From assembly GCA_016165875.1 (NCBI GenBank), contig JABBOT010000004.1:14881672-14945671 (forward strand): a stretch of 64,000 nucleotides of DNA, given 5' to 3'. Position numbers and translations under genes: made by a program. The notes beneath the pieces were generated by a model. It was given only the letters and a program-made list of their open reading frames with translations, searched no databases and was not told the DNA's origin. Shown piece after piece: positions 50,822 through 63,507 of the stretch (position 1 is its first letter; each line of letters starts with the position of its first letter). Origin of the DNA: Acanthopleura granulata (lineage: Eukaryota; Mollusca; Polyplacophora; Chitonida; Chitonidae).

Positions 50822-51839
50822 TTGCCAGTGTAATTATATGAAACATTCAAATGACCGCTCAAGTGCAAGCCTATATATGTGTAAGTTGCTCAGGTTTGGG
50901 AAAATTCTCATGCATATGTGATGTAATGCTATGTTGGTTATTATGGCTTAATAAAAAAAAGAACATTTATTAAATCTAAAGTAAATAACAAATTTACAAG
51001 TAATATTTATGAGTCAAAGAAGAGTTTTGGAGTATTAATTTGAGAGAGTTTAAGCATAACATTGATTGATGCTTCTAGTTAAATCAGAAAATATACATGG
51101 TTACATGATTACTCCAATTTGATCATAACAAAAGCACATCATGCATGGACAGTGTACATATAATGTAATAGGTTAAATCTAAATATATAATACATATAAT
51201 GTATATGTGAAAGTGTTGTTTTGATCGCGTATCAGTTGTTATTGGTATCTTGTTAGTAATCAGTATGGGTACTCTTTTAATCACTGTTTGATTTTTCTTA
51301 AATACATTGGTATGGTGACCCATATAATGTATGTAGTTCTTGAGAACACATTTTTTTAATTTGTACATCTCCCTGTTATCACTGCTCTCAGTCATTCATA
51401 ATAGCAGGAATATTGGAATGGTGCCATTTTGAAAGGGACAAGACTTTCATTGTCAGCTTAGGTCAGATATATAGACTTCTTGTCAACAAAGTTGTGGAGT
51501 TGGCAAATCTTTTGATTTGACCATTTCTTTGACTGTTTATTAATGCAATAATATTTTCTTTGCGAGACTTTCTCGCATATTCTAGGATTATCGTATTACA
51601 CACAAAGACGTCGGCCTTTGGAATATTTCTGACTGGCCAAACTAATATTTGTAAGCTGACCCGACTTTCTTAGCATTTTCTCTATCCACAAATATGTTTT
51701 TACACGTGCAAACTTTGGCCCTGAGGAATTTCGTGTGACCCATTCTCAGGATTATTTGAGCATGCATCTTGTTGAACTCTCCTTTCTTGTCAACTGCAAA
51801 AAAAAAAAAAAATCTATACATGTACCACCTACAGATTAG
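50822..51839. other. Non-coding stretch; nothing specific seen
   Basis: AT-rich, with an A run at about 51798-51811. No exon recognised. Confidence 0.4.
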
Positions 51840-52110
51840 ATGTTTTCTGAGACCTGGCGGGAGGCTTGTTAGTGCCTGTGAGGGAGGTGAGGACTTGCTC
51901 TTGCTGGCCTGTGACTGCATGGGACTACAGAGTGGACCCTGCATCTGTTACAGTCACCTACGTCACATGTGCACTTCAAGCTGGATTAGCGAAACGGATT
52001 GGCGGCCAATATTCCCACTTGATCTCAGTTCGCCAGCTTCTGACACACATGTGCTCCCTAGGACCCAGCAGAGTTTTTTTCCAGGGTGTACACGGGTAGC
52101 GCTTCATAAA
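51840..52110. promoter_or_regulatory. GC-richer island with a CRE-like site
   Basis: Complex GC-richer sequence with TACGTCAC at about 51959-51966 (CREB-type half palindrome) and TTGGCGGCCAA (about 52000). Two overlapping plus frames (146 and 77 codons) cross it, but neither has recognisable features. Confidence 0.3.
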
Positions 52111-52566
52111 CACCGGCAATCCATTTTATTTTTTTGCTTCTTCAAATATGGCCAATGCACATGCCAGAACCTTGCGTTCATTGTCCATTGTTTATGTCAC
52201 CCAATCTGATGTAGAACAGTTGAATTTAAAGGCTGGAAAGGATCAATTTAGACTTGGCATTTGGGTGTTGGCATAGCAGTCTCTCCACGATATAACAATA
52301 AATGTTATAATTGCCTCTTTGTTTTGTTGGCGTCTGTATGGTGTTAAAGAGGATAGCCTTGCAGACACCTGTAAATCCATAACCTGACAATCTTTGAAAT
52401 CTTAACTTCCGGGCGATGTGATAACGGAAAGAAAATATCTCGTTTACTGCTTTTTTATATTTCATGTTATAATGTTTTAAACTGAGGTTGATACTGGTAG
52501 ACATCTTGTAAATATATTAATTTAGCTAATGTGCATTCACATGTATGAGTTGATAGAGCAGACTTA
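52111..52566. other. Non-coding stretch; nothing specific seen
   Basis: Spacer between the island and MITE copy 3. Confidence 0.35.
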
Positions 52567-52769
52567 CTCTAAATTACCTAAAATTTTGTCCATGATAAGC
52601 TATTTTTATAGGCAAAAAATGTCATGAAGGGTAGTTTTTGGTGCTGAAACTTACATTTTTCGAGTTACTTTCCAAACAAACCCCCAAATACCTTTTTAAA
52701 ATTAGTAGAACTCTCAGAAACAGGAAAAATGAACAACTTATCATGGATGAAATTTTAGGTCATTTAGGG
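52567..52769 (+). mobile_element. MITE copy 3
   Basis: A 203-bp copy with the best-kept ends. The left end CTCTAAATTACCTAAAATTT and the inverted right end CCCTAAATGACCTAAAATTT extend on through CCATGATAAG, giving about 33 bp of pairing with about four mismatches. TA precedes it; TT follows. It shares TTTCCAAACAAACC with the other copies. Confidence 0.8.
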
Positions 52770-53419
52770 TTTCATGTTTTAAAAATGTTTAAATCCACTA
52801 TTTACCGTTAATGTATATATATGGTAACCTAAAGATATATAAAGCAGGGCTACAGTGTATATGTGCCATAGTGATGTGTATGCAGGAAAGAAAAGTGTAT
52901 AAAATTGCCTTTTAAGCAAGCATAATGCGTGTGAAATCTCAAGATATCTGTATTAATTAAGGCACTTCTGACTAGCAATTTTTAAGTCAGCATTGTGCTT
53001 TAAATTTATGAGGTATGGTAAACTTCCTTGTGTGACATTTTTACAACAGTCATAAGTTCCTCTGTGGTTAAAGTTTTTTTAATTATTAGGAGTGGAGGAA
53101 TATGTAGTATATAATGAAGTATACTTACCTCTGCCTTAGTCTGTTATGACTGGCATTAACGTAACTATTCAACCTTTGTTTTCAAGGTGTTTATGCGTGG
53201 ATATTATGAAATCATTAGTCTGTGTAGACGGATAAAATTGTACTTTTTGTGAAGCCCTGAAGCTGGTTAATACAACCAGTGTAGATTTGTCTCCAAAATC
53301 AAATTGAAAATGTGCATAAATTGGCATGAAAGTTGCTCCTTCATATGTGAAAAGGTTGAGGAATTAGGGTACTTACACACTTACATTGTACACACTTATC
53401 TTATTCTCAGATTGATGGT
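52770..53419. other. Non-coding stretch; nothing specific seen
   Basis: AT-rich, T+G-leaning sequence between MITE copy 3 and the SINE. Confidence 0.35.
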
Positions 53420-53665
53420 GGTTTGTGGCTGAGTGGTTAAGGTGCTTTCCCTTCAAACACTGAGATACACTGTACAGGTTCATGTCCTTCACTGGACAGA
53501 GAATTTGTAGATTTTCCTTACTGTCACAATATCCTGTAATTGTCTGAAGGTCAGTGGTTTACTACATGTTCAGTGATTTTTTTCCACACTTAAGCTTACA
53601 GCCTTCTTATACCTATGTAAGTGAAAAATTTTTGAGCATGACAGTATGAACGTCAGTCCAGTATA
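53420..53665 (+). mobile_element. SINE, near full length, tRNA-derived head
   Basis: The head shows an A box, TGGCTGAGTGGTTAAGG (53426-53442), and a B box, GGTTCATGTCC (53477-53487), like a Leu/Ser-type tRNA. The 3' part, GTAAGTGAAAAATTTTTGAG, then CATGACAGTATGAACGTCAG, aligns with the tails at 44490 and 45591. This ties the head and tail into one family. It is much mutated and certainly old. Confidence 0.75.
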
Positions 53666-56600
53666 AACTGGATGAATGACTCAGTGATGTAATATAGCTG
53701 GCAAAAATCATTGTAAGAAAGGAAATTTGGTAAACAGATGTGCCATATATGGGGTTAATACCCAACTATTTTCCATTTAGCTCTACTTGATTTTTTTTTT
53801 CTTTTTTGTTAACTAAACTGTGAAGATTGTAAGAGAATAATACAAGCACAAAGTGTATATAAAAACTGTGCATAACTCTGTGTAATAGAGAGCAGTACCT
53901 TGAAGTTATTCGTTTTCTTTGCATTGACCTAAATATTTACTCATATTTCCCACCCAATTTGTTGATTGTGCCTGGTGTGATTGTGAAGTGGGATCTTTTT
54001 TGTTTTTGACTTTGCATATGTGGTGAGACCACTCAGCCAATCACGTAAGACATGTAAGTGGTTATGCTGAAAATGTTTTCTTGGACTACTGTATCATTAT
54101 AACCCTGTAGAAAACAAACAAACAAAAAAATAGAAAACAAAGCAGGGAAGGCAAGAAGACAAACATCCATTAATTTTCTACATAGAAGCCCTTGGTTTGA
54201 AATATCTGAGTTAATCATGTCTTAGTTCTGGCTGGTCCTCCTTGTATGACTGGTCTGGTTGAGTATGCACACAAACATAAATAAATACTGGTGAAATTGT
54301 GTTAGATTGGCAACATTCTCATGCAGGTGTATGAGTCTTCTCATGTTTACTTAGATGTCCACAAATTAAGATATTAGCTAGAAGACATTACATGTCACAT
54401 TGTAAATTGTCTACTTGTATATACATCAAGAAAAAAAATAGCAAAATAATGTCGAGAACTATGTGTGTGTTGGAGTATGACACTTTAAGAATGATGAATT
54501 GTACAGAGAAATGAAAAAAATGGGTTGAACTCTATCCTTTATAAACCCAGAATTCAGTGAGTTTTATGTTGGGGAAAAATTAAATGCTAATGGATTGTAT
54601 GAACTTTTAATGGAGGCTTATTGTTCTGAACCTGGAACGATATTGATTATGGTTGACGGAATCTTACATTTGGAAGAGTTTATATTAATTACATTACTGA
54701 TAGTGGTTTATAGAGGTGTGCAGTGATGGGTTAGAAATAATCCTGGCATATACAAGTCTTATCAATATATGTTATAATGGCAAATATAGCAGTGATGATC
54801 TATGGCTTAAGCATTGAGGGAATTGCGTGTTGCTGACCTGTGTAGCGAATAACATTCAGTTGTATAGTCTAGTGAAATTCCAATTCCTTTGATGCAGTCA
54901 GCAATGTTTTAATGTGCTTAAATTATCTCTTGATGACAAGTATAAAGCTGATTGTTCTGGAAATATTTATATTTCCCAGTTAATGCATGTAATTTTTATG
55001 TTATTGAAACCTTGCTTATTCCAAGAGTGTAGGATTGTTTTTAGTATGTGTTTCAACATTCAGTTCAATATGTATGTGATGCGAACTGATGTTTAAGCTT
55101 TGTTGTTTAATGTTGTAAGGAATGTGGTTGATTTCTTTTTAATACCAGGTTACCAGCCATACCTGACATCTTACTGCACAAGTATCAAACTTTACCTTTG
55201 GCAAGTATTCCTTTGGACTTTTGTTTGGTTGGCCATCGGAGCAAAACTCTGTTGGGGATTACATAAGAAATCTTATGTTCTCGGAGAAGGACGCTGATTG
55301 GGCATATGTGGTCAGTAGAACAATGTTATCTCTGTGTTTTTCATGTTGTTTTTGCCAAAATGTTGCTACCTGGTGTATTTGTGCAGTTTTTGTATTTTAC
55401 CTTGGATTATTAGGCATTTTCACACCACTCTCTTCAATGTCCAACAGAAAAAAATCTGAACACTTAAAATATAGACAAGTGTGTTGAGTGTGACAGCACC
55501 CTCACTGAAATGCTTGTAAAAAGCCTCTCTACATGGATATGTAGCAGAGGTTTTTCTAGCCAGTGTCTTTTCAGAATCTCCGTTTGAACAGAAAACACTA
55601 TAGTTTTTCATTACCAATGTATCAGATACTCCATTTTATTTCATGAAAATTCAGACAAACAAAGTTTGTCTAAAGTTTATTTGTTTTTACATTCTTTTCT
55701 TGAAAATGCGTCTACAATTATTAATATGCACTCCTTAGTGTGAAAGCAAAACCAGTGTAGGTAAATTATATTTAAATTACTCAAGTTTCTAACCTGAAAG
55801 AATATTGTTTTCCAGAGAGAACATTTACCATATGGTTGAATGTCTTAAGTAACATTCAGTCCAGGAGGGATGAAGGAAGAAAAAAAAAAACTCACTATTT
55901 CGGGAAATGATGAAAAATTTCACCTTATCTTTAATAGTTGTTAAATGTACAGCTGTTCATGGTTACTTGGTTTAATAATTCCCATTATTCATTCAACCCA
56001 TACATAATGTACCTGGTGCACATGAAGTCATGGTTCTGGAACGGGGTTTCTGTATTGCATGTTAAAACTGTGTAATACATGTTTTTCATGTAATTCATCA
56101 AGCATTTCATTGCAGGCATCAGTCTTCCATCATTTTACTCATGGTATCATCAAAACATGGTCATCACTGAAAATGTCCTGCTTACTACATAAATGTTATA
56201 ATTGAAGCCTGGTCTGGAGAAAAAAAGAATGTCTTTGCTTGTAGTTTTCTTGGCAAATGCACACGCTTATTTATTTAAGGCCATAACTTGGCATTAAGCC
56301 CACACATGTGGGAGAATGAAATACACCTTATGCCAACTTTTGCCAAATTGCCCTTCTTTCTTGGGATCTTGACTGAACTGAGGAAGTGTGAATTGCTGGA
56401 TTCCATTTGGAGAAATTTTAAGGTGTAGGTATGAGACAACTGAACTATAAACAATGCAGCATTTTCTAGTAGCTCAGTTTACCATACACCCTTCAAGACA
56501 ATTACGTGAGTGACCAAAAGTTATGCTGTACTGATCTACACTGGAGGTGAATTGGTGGTGATTAAAATCTTAATTAAGACTTCAGCAGCACTTTTTGAAC

Positions 56601-57129
56601 AAACCAGTGTGTTGTACAGTGAGGACTTGAACACATTTTAATTTTAACCCGTTAACAAGAGATTCATATTGTATTACCTTTTTGTATCTGCCTTTAAAGT
56701 TGCTGTCCTTTGGATGGATTTTCAGGGTTGTTCTCTGAGGATGGAGCTTTTTACCTTCTTTTTGGTCCTTGGTGGCTATAGATATGGACAGTTTGACTAT
56801 ACTTTTACACTTTACTCACCTTTTGGGATAATTATTGATCCAGTGTGAGAAAGAAACAAAAACATTATGAATGAAGTTTTTCCAAATGTTTTAATGTGTT
56901 TGTATGCCTTATAGTTCAAGATCTGTATAGTCAATCTGCATGTATGTGTATACTTAAGGGAAAGTTATGTCATGTTTTAAAGAGACATGGGTGCCCAGAA
57001 TTTGGATTTTTAAGCGAATTCTGAATGCGGCATCTTATCGAAGTTTTGTAGTTCGTTCATCAACTGAATCAGTCTTGTTGAAATTGAAAATATTCATTGT
57101 GTATGTAGCTTGTATGAAGATATTAGAAT
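53666..57129. other. Non-coding stretch, T+G-leaning plus strand
   Basis: No exon is supported. Overlapping plus frames at 55100-55487 read as hydrophobic chance sequence. CpGs rise slightly from about 56990 on, leading into the next candidate promoter. Confidence 0.4.
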
Positions 57130-57500
57130 TCAACTCAAAGAGGGCGGGCCATTTTGCCTCATTAATATTCAACTAAAAGGACCTCTGCAGGCATTGAGGA
57201 TCAGTCGATATTGGTTACACGAACTCGAATAATTTCGAATTTTCGTAGACATCCTCTCGTTCAACATTCAACACTGCCACAACCACAACAACATTTGCAC
57301 CCACGTATCAAGCAGTAGCTATGTGACCACTGGCCAGCAATTACAACTCAAGACTTGTTTGTCAACCTGGTGAGCTCCCATTTACCCCTCTTTTTGCCAA
57401 TCCTGTTATGAGAGAGCTGTAAGTCCTCCTTTTTCGCATGTCATCAGCCACATTTTTTATATATGAAGTTTAACTAGCGCTGTGCGCATGCTCCATTTCC
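57130..57500 (+). promoter_or_regulatory. Possible internal promoter and non-coding exon
   Basis: About 11 CpGs in 370 bp. A GC box GGGCGGG lies at 57142-57148, and a consensus donor CCTG|GTGAGC ends a possible exon at 57369. TGCGCATGC at about 57483-57491 matches the first nine bases of the NRF1 consensus. Plus-strand T+G skew appears to continue on both sides, so this would be an alternative start or an internal 5' UTR exon. No open frame with an ATG fits it. Confidence 0.4.
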
Positions 57501-57628
57501 ACTGAATTGTCAGCCCCTCATTTAAATATTCTGGCAGACTTTTGAGTTTACAGTTTTTTGTTATTTTTAAAGATTCACTTAACGTACAGTGTAGGTGATG
57601 GGATTAGTGAAAACCTTGTAACATTTAC

Positions 57629-57649
57629 ATATATATATATATATATATA
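57629..57649. repeat. (AT)n microsatellite
   Basis: About ten uninterrupted AT units. Confidence 0.9.
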
Positions 57650-58169
57650 CCTACATATAATACTCACGTCAATCTGTAATAATGCAAAAATAACTACTAT
57701 TTTGGTGACTATGCCCCATTAAAGTTCTGAAAATGGTCTGTTTTGGAAGTATGACCTGACCTGTAGTTATTGTGACCTTTATTCGACTGCCTTTGACATT
57801 GATGCTAAAAAACTTTCTTCAGAATTGATTTGTAACATTAATGTTATGGAAGAAACAACATTTGATTTATAACTCAAACATTTGAATATTAAATACATTT
57901 TCAGTCCTCGAATTTAACTTCAGAAATATATTTCTGATCATTGCCAATATTTAAAAAAAAAGGGTTGAATTTGTTGGCAACATTATTAGAAGATCTTGAG
58001 ACTAGCATCATTTCATTTCCTGTTTTCACAGGGGCGTACATGGGGACCTGTGTATCTATCTGCAACCTTGAATCTGTTGTGGTGTCAAATGTAATTAGGA
58101 TGTGCATTGAATTCCTCTAATATTTTCACTGGATCAGTATTGACCAACAAACCACCTGTGACAGGTGTG
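57650..58169. other. Non-coding stretch; nothing specific seen
   Basis: AT-rich spacer. The 68-codon minus frame here is not recognisable. Confidence 0.35.
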
Positions 58170-58570
58170 TTTTTTTTAACATCCCTGGTTACCTGATTGT
58201 TGTTTCACTTGTTGAGGATGAAGACGTCGCTTGTCTGAGGAGCTTGTATACCATTTGGCTGTCTGTTTGTCTGAACCAAGGCTGTCAATATTGTCTTGTT
58301 TGAGAGGGAAATTAACAAGGGCAGCCAAGTTTGTATCAAATAGTGAAGATGTGTGAAGCGAAATGGTTTGTGACATGAGGCGTTTGTAAGGCTTCCCACC
58401 TGACACGATTAGCCCGGAACAGAGAGTTGACACAACCCCAGCACCGTGCCATCCAATCCTCTGTCAGTGAACACTTCCCTCTCTTCCAGTGCACTACATG
58501 CTGAACTTATGGCCAGCCAAAGGTGTAGAAAGACTGGGTTACCTAGGCGATCAGCTCAAGTGTAAACATG
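58170..58570. promoter_or_regulatory. Complex GC-richer island (candidate regulatory element)
   Basis: Balanced sequence between AT-rich flanks. It has several CTGACA/TGACA words of the TALE homeodomain type (about 58370-58470) and GATTAGCCCGG. Overlapping minus frames (85 and 64 codons) show no domain. Non-coding is the likelier reading. Confidence 0.3.
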
Positions 58571-61500
58571 CACTGTAATTAACTGCATGTTTGATGAGGG
58601 ATCTGAGCCCAAAGATTTTTTTTTGAAACTGAGATGATGAAGGCATTAAGACTGAGAGTATTCACTGAAAGCTAGTACATTTTTTTCCTTTTCTTGTAAA
58701 GAGAGGCATTTGTGGATCTAGTGTAAAGCTAACTGTCCACGTCAATTAGGTGAGATTGCATAACCTGGTATTTCTGCACTTACTGGTAAAATCTTTTACC
58801 TGGTTTGCTAGACAGGCAACACCAGTGTCCTTTATGCATGTACATGTAGATATTTTATAGGTATACAGTTCTGCAAATGCTATTTTTTAACAATAGCTAT
58901 GACCACTTCCTGCTTGACATTTGTCTGTTTATAAGAATGTTAGATATTTAGTGCATAAACATGTATCTGTATAAATGAGTCACTGCATGTGATGAATTTA
59001 GAGGCTCAGATTTACTGTTTCATTTTGATTTTGTTGTACATGTATGTGTGTCTTTGTTGTGTCCTCTTGTTGCTTTGGGCCATTTCATATTATTGTGGTG
59101 AATTATGTCAGTCTGTCTGTCAGGCTGGTCCACCTAATTATTAAAATAAATTGAAAACAGAGCTTTGATATTGTGAGGTTACAACATTGTTGTTACACTG
59201 TGCTCTTCACAGCACAGTGGGGCATATCACTACATTTATTAAAATGAGCTGTATGTGCAATAATCAATAACATCTTTAATCAAAAAATTTTAATATCAGA
59301 AAAATTTAAGAGTGTCATGATAAGTCTGAAAATTGAAGTCCTGTTTTGGAGGTAATTTTCAAAATTAAATGTACCTACCCATGCTTTGATTTACCCTACC
59401 CTCCCATAAAGCCATATAAAACCGCAAAGGGCAATCACCAGGATTAAAAACTCATATAGTGATATTGAATGATGAATCCCAACTTGAACACAATGCATCT
59501 AGTGAATGAGGGGAACTCTGACTGGGGAATTCATTTGGTCACTTTTATGCTAATCAGAGGCTGAAGTGATGTTAACTTTCCATTGAAAGAAGACAGGTAA
59601 TCTACTGCAACGTATGATATTTTGTTGTATCGATATTCTTTGGCTAGACAAATTGCTCTTGTCATGAAATAAAAAAAAGTAAGCTCAGAATGAATGCTTT
59701 CATTTTAGGGGCAGTTTGTTCCAATACCTGGTGTGTAAATTTATGAAGTTTGTCCAGGTTACCCCTTTGATGACCTTGCCGTCAGTTTTAAGGACCAAAT
59801 CATTTTTTTGCCCATATCCTACAATGGGATACAGTAAATGCCTTTGGTGTACATGCATCCAACTGTTATATATGAGTATGGCGTACATGATAGGTGAAGG
59901 TAGTTTCCAGGAACCCTGATAGAACATTCTGCTTCCCCTGTACAGGTAGTGATCAAGCTGAAGCCAGTGCCTTAGCACATGGTATTGAGGTAAAAGCCTT
60001 GGTACAGAATAAGAGAGAATCATGTGGATTATACTATACTACACTACATATATACACACACGTGTACCTGGAAATGTTGCGTGCTGTGTCACATTCTGCT
60101 GGGAAGCTCGAGGAAAGGAAATGTAGACAGGCCAACACTGTAATTTGTCCTCCTGGCAATAATAATGGGGACTTCTATTTAGTTCAATAATTCAACTGGG
60201 TCTGATTCCGGTCGAGGCCCGTGCCAGTGCAGTGCCATTGCTTCACCTAGTTGTGGATTATTACCTACTGTAGGGAGAAAACCGTTTCAGTGCATCTGCC
60301 ATTCTACAGAGTCGTTCAGAGTGGATTTAATATGTGGCTGATTTTGATGAAAGAGAGTCTTTGAGACTGTTTTCAGAATCGTGATGGATCAATACATTTC
60401 CTCCCCCTACTGTTGCATTATTGCACTTTCCTGGCAAAGTTTATGAATGGAGAAGCACAGAGCTGTTAAAAAGCGCCAGAATATTGAGGTCATGTAACAT
60501 TTCTCCTCCTCATTGCTATTGTGTGTCTCTCCTAAAGCATTTTGTATTGGCCTGTCTATCCAGTTCAGTTTTAAGCCTAGAAAAAGCCCACTGAATGTGA
60601 AAAAGGGAATTGAAGCTTGGCCCTTCATTATGTGAAATTTTTCATCAGCATCTATCTTGGGGAAGGATCATAACAACAAATAGCATTTGTGGATTTTAAG
60701 GATAACTTTTTTATATTTTAAATATTTAGTGTTTTCTAGGTTTTAAAGTGACATTACTGTTGTATTTATGGAGGAGAATAAATCATAGAAACAATAATAT
60801 TGAAGTTACTTTAACTGTTTACAACTCAGCAGGCCTAAAAATTAACTTGTTGAGGTATATTCATGAGTAATCCTGATGGATTTTTCCCGGTCGTGTTTGG
60901 AGTGTACTTGGTGTGATGAAATTTATTTCATAGTCAACTATCTTTAGTGTGTCAGTAAACTTTTATAACAGGGTTTGGCAGTATCTAATAATTGCATAAA
61001 CAGACTTTTTAAAATAATCAGAATTGGACTTTTTTTCTCTTACCCAATGTAATGCCATTATTTAAGAGTGCGACCCCTTTGTGCACCATACATATTGCCT
61101 TGATGGTATAAAAGCTGAACTGACAGTGGCATTACGATCAGACTAATCCATCTCCATTTTGTTCATAATTGAAATATGATCATCTTCGATGAAGGCATTA
61201 AACTGGTATAGTTTAGACAGAGCTTTGGGATGATACAGAGATTTTCTGGCTAAACAGGTTAAATTTTCGTGCAACTCTGCATTCGGACAAATGATGTATA
61301 CAGAGTTGACGCTCAGTGGTCCCAGGCAGACGTGGAAAATCTGATATCAGTCCGAGTTAATTTAATTTTCACGGCTTGATGTCCGTTCCCCCCGAATGCA
61401 TGTAAGTAAGGTGGTTCCTCTGATGATGATACAATTGGGGTTGATTTATTGCACATGTCCATGAGGAAGTTATTGAAAAATGTATTAAGCATGGCAGGGT

Positions 61501-62229
61501 GGGATATATAGGCTTGTAGGCTGGTATATGTATGCCAGAATAACCTACACATATTTCTCAGTTATCTTGGAATTTAGCTGAGCAATTCTGCAGCCAGCTG
61601 GCGAAAACACTGCTACAGGTTCGGAAATATGTCAGTATCAATCATCAGGGAATGAGAAATAAAAGCTCAATTTGTTTCCACTGTGGAATGGCCCAGTAGC
61701 TTAGTCTTCTCTTTATGTCCTTATCTTTCCAAATATAGCATGGACAAGATGTCCTGTCATTGTATTGCCAATAGTCATACAATTCCTGCCATTCCCTGCA
61801 CCTATATTGTTCTTTTTTATTTTTTTAATGTATGTAACTTACATTCTTCATGTTGTACAATGTATTTTCTTATTTTATTTTCATTGAGGGGATGTTTCAC
61901 CCATTGGTCCCTGACCCACCTATGAGATGTTCATTGTATATGTACATGTGTAGCCTTAAAGACTCTTCTTTTTTTTGAGAGGATTCACCAGTTACATTTT
62001 ATATGTGAAGATAAATTTTGACACATGCAGGTGTGAATGCTGTAATATTTATTTTTTAATTTGTTAATTGATTTAATATTCCATATTACGGGACATCTTT
62101 TAAGAACATTAGATGGCTTTCAGAGCAGTATACTAGGGACATGTGTCACAAATGAGAACATTGACTTTTAATATACCTAATCAAGCGGAGGGACAAACAC
62201 TGAAGTATGATGAAACATTGTGTGCTAGG
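58571..62229. other. Non-coding stretch
   Basis: No exon supported. It contains a perfect 9-bp hairpin at 59196-59219, listed separately. A 107-codon minus frame (59700-60023) and a 98-codon plus frame (59894-60190) lack recognisable features. Confidence 0.4.
59196..59219. repeat. Perfect 9-bp hairpin
   Basis: CACTGTGCT, a 6-nt loop, AGCACAGTG. There is no T-run after it and no extended stem, so neither a terminator nor a pre-miRNA is indicated. Confidence 0.75.
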
Positions 62230-62760
62230 TCAGGCTGTTGTTAATCAATATGATCCAAAGACACCCTGCCTCTCTGTGATCTGTTGATGGAAGGGAATGA
62301 TCCAGTGTCATTTCTTCTCCCTCTGTTCCTCCCACATCCCCCTTCCTCGTCTGGGACAGACATTCTCGGGGTCTTGAACAGGACAGCTGTCTACCTATCG
62401 TACCCTAACACCCTCTAGATTAAGGGCAATCTGAGTACAGATGTGGTCGTTAAGACGACACACCCAACACCCCTCTGCAGCCTCATAACTGTAACTCCCT
62501 CTGTGAGAGCTAAAACTGGGGGCTAATTTCCTAATGACTTTCCCTTTGTTTGCCATTGTTCCACAAATCTCCATTTATCACATGATTTCGTTGCCATAGC
62601 AACAAGCTCATTTACCTTGATTCTTTTGCTTCTCGCATCTGTTTGAAAAGAAATGGCAACAAACAAACCTTGGTGCAAATTTTCTAGTGCATGCCAACGA
62701 ATTGAAGTGACTCACTTGGGGTTTGTATTTTGCTTTTTTCATTTCTCCCAGACTGAAAGT
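62230..62760. promoter_or_regulatory. Large complex island with a consensus RFX X-box
   Basis: About 530 bp of complex, GC-richer sequence. At 62590-62603 GTTGCCATAGCAAC is a full palindromic X-box, the site for RFX factors that often drive cilia and neuronal genes. Just upstream are TTTGTTTGC (forkhead-like) and CCATTGTTCC (SOX-like). No exon structure is seen. Confidence 0.45.
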
Positions 62761-62979
62761 GGACAAATGGAAAACATTGAATTTTTATCCCCAGACTGAA
62801 GAGTTGCTTATTAATTTCAACTGTTAAGCAGCTTTCAGTGTCAGCCGACTAACAGTTGTCTGGGGTGCACATTACACATTGTGGCCTAATTTTTTCATCT
62901 TGGTGAATTTTCAATGTATTCATTCCCCCTGAGGTACTTGTGAAGGAAGCTTGAAAATAGTTTTGTCTTGGACTAATGC
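62761..62979. other. Spacer; nothing specific seen
   Basis: A short interval between two candidate regulatory islands. Confidence 0.3.
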
Positions 62980-63300
62980 CATGCCTTTCTTTTCAGAGCC
63001 TCTATAATTAATTGCTGCTTTAAGAATCACATGCAAATGAGGCAGGAGTTTCCCATTGTTGCAATGTTTTAATGAGGTGCAACATCTTCCTCATATTGAA
63101 TGGGCGCAAACCGATTGACTGTCATTAAAATCTGCTTCTGTGCCTTATGGATTATATCAGCTATTTGTCTGTTGCTGATTTTGTCGCTGGTGAACAGTGG
63201 AGACCTCCCCAAACAAGGACTTGTTCTTATGCAGATTGTATGTGACCAGCAAGATAGCACCCACACCACTATCCACCCGGCTATGTTTTAAACAGAAGCT
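62980..63300. promoter_or_regulatory. Candidate enhancer with POU octamer
   Basis: TAATTAATTGCTGC (about 63006) precedes ATGCAAAT at 63031-63038, the canonical POU octamer, in complex sequence. Overlapping 63- and 66-codon frames on opposite strands are not recognisable. The minus frame has a slightly protein-like end (QILMTVNRFAPIQYEEDV) but no splice sites fit. Confidence 0.35.
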
Positions 63301-63507
63301 GCACCCTTGGATTACACCTGATTGGAAAATTACCTAAACTGCCAGGGAAAATATCTCAAATTTAATCATCTTTATGATCCAATTATGATTGCTGTGCAAC
63401 TTGGAAAATTTCCATGATACATTGGTTGAGCAGTGTTTTCAGTTTGCTCAGCTAGAAGAATATAAGCAGCTTGGACTCCTGTGATAAGACCAGGCAGTGG
63501 ATGCACT
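63301..63507. other. Spacer; nothing specific seen
   Basis: AT-rich spacer before the inverted repeat. Confidence 0.3.

Noticed and set aside
51769..52209. 146-codon plus-strand open frame, one of the longest besides plexin
   Set aside because: Starts in an A-rich run and crosses a GC-richer island; no recognisable motif, and a second frame overlaps it.
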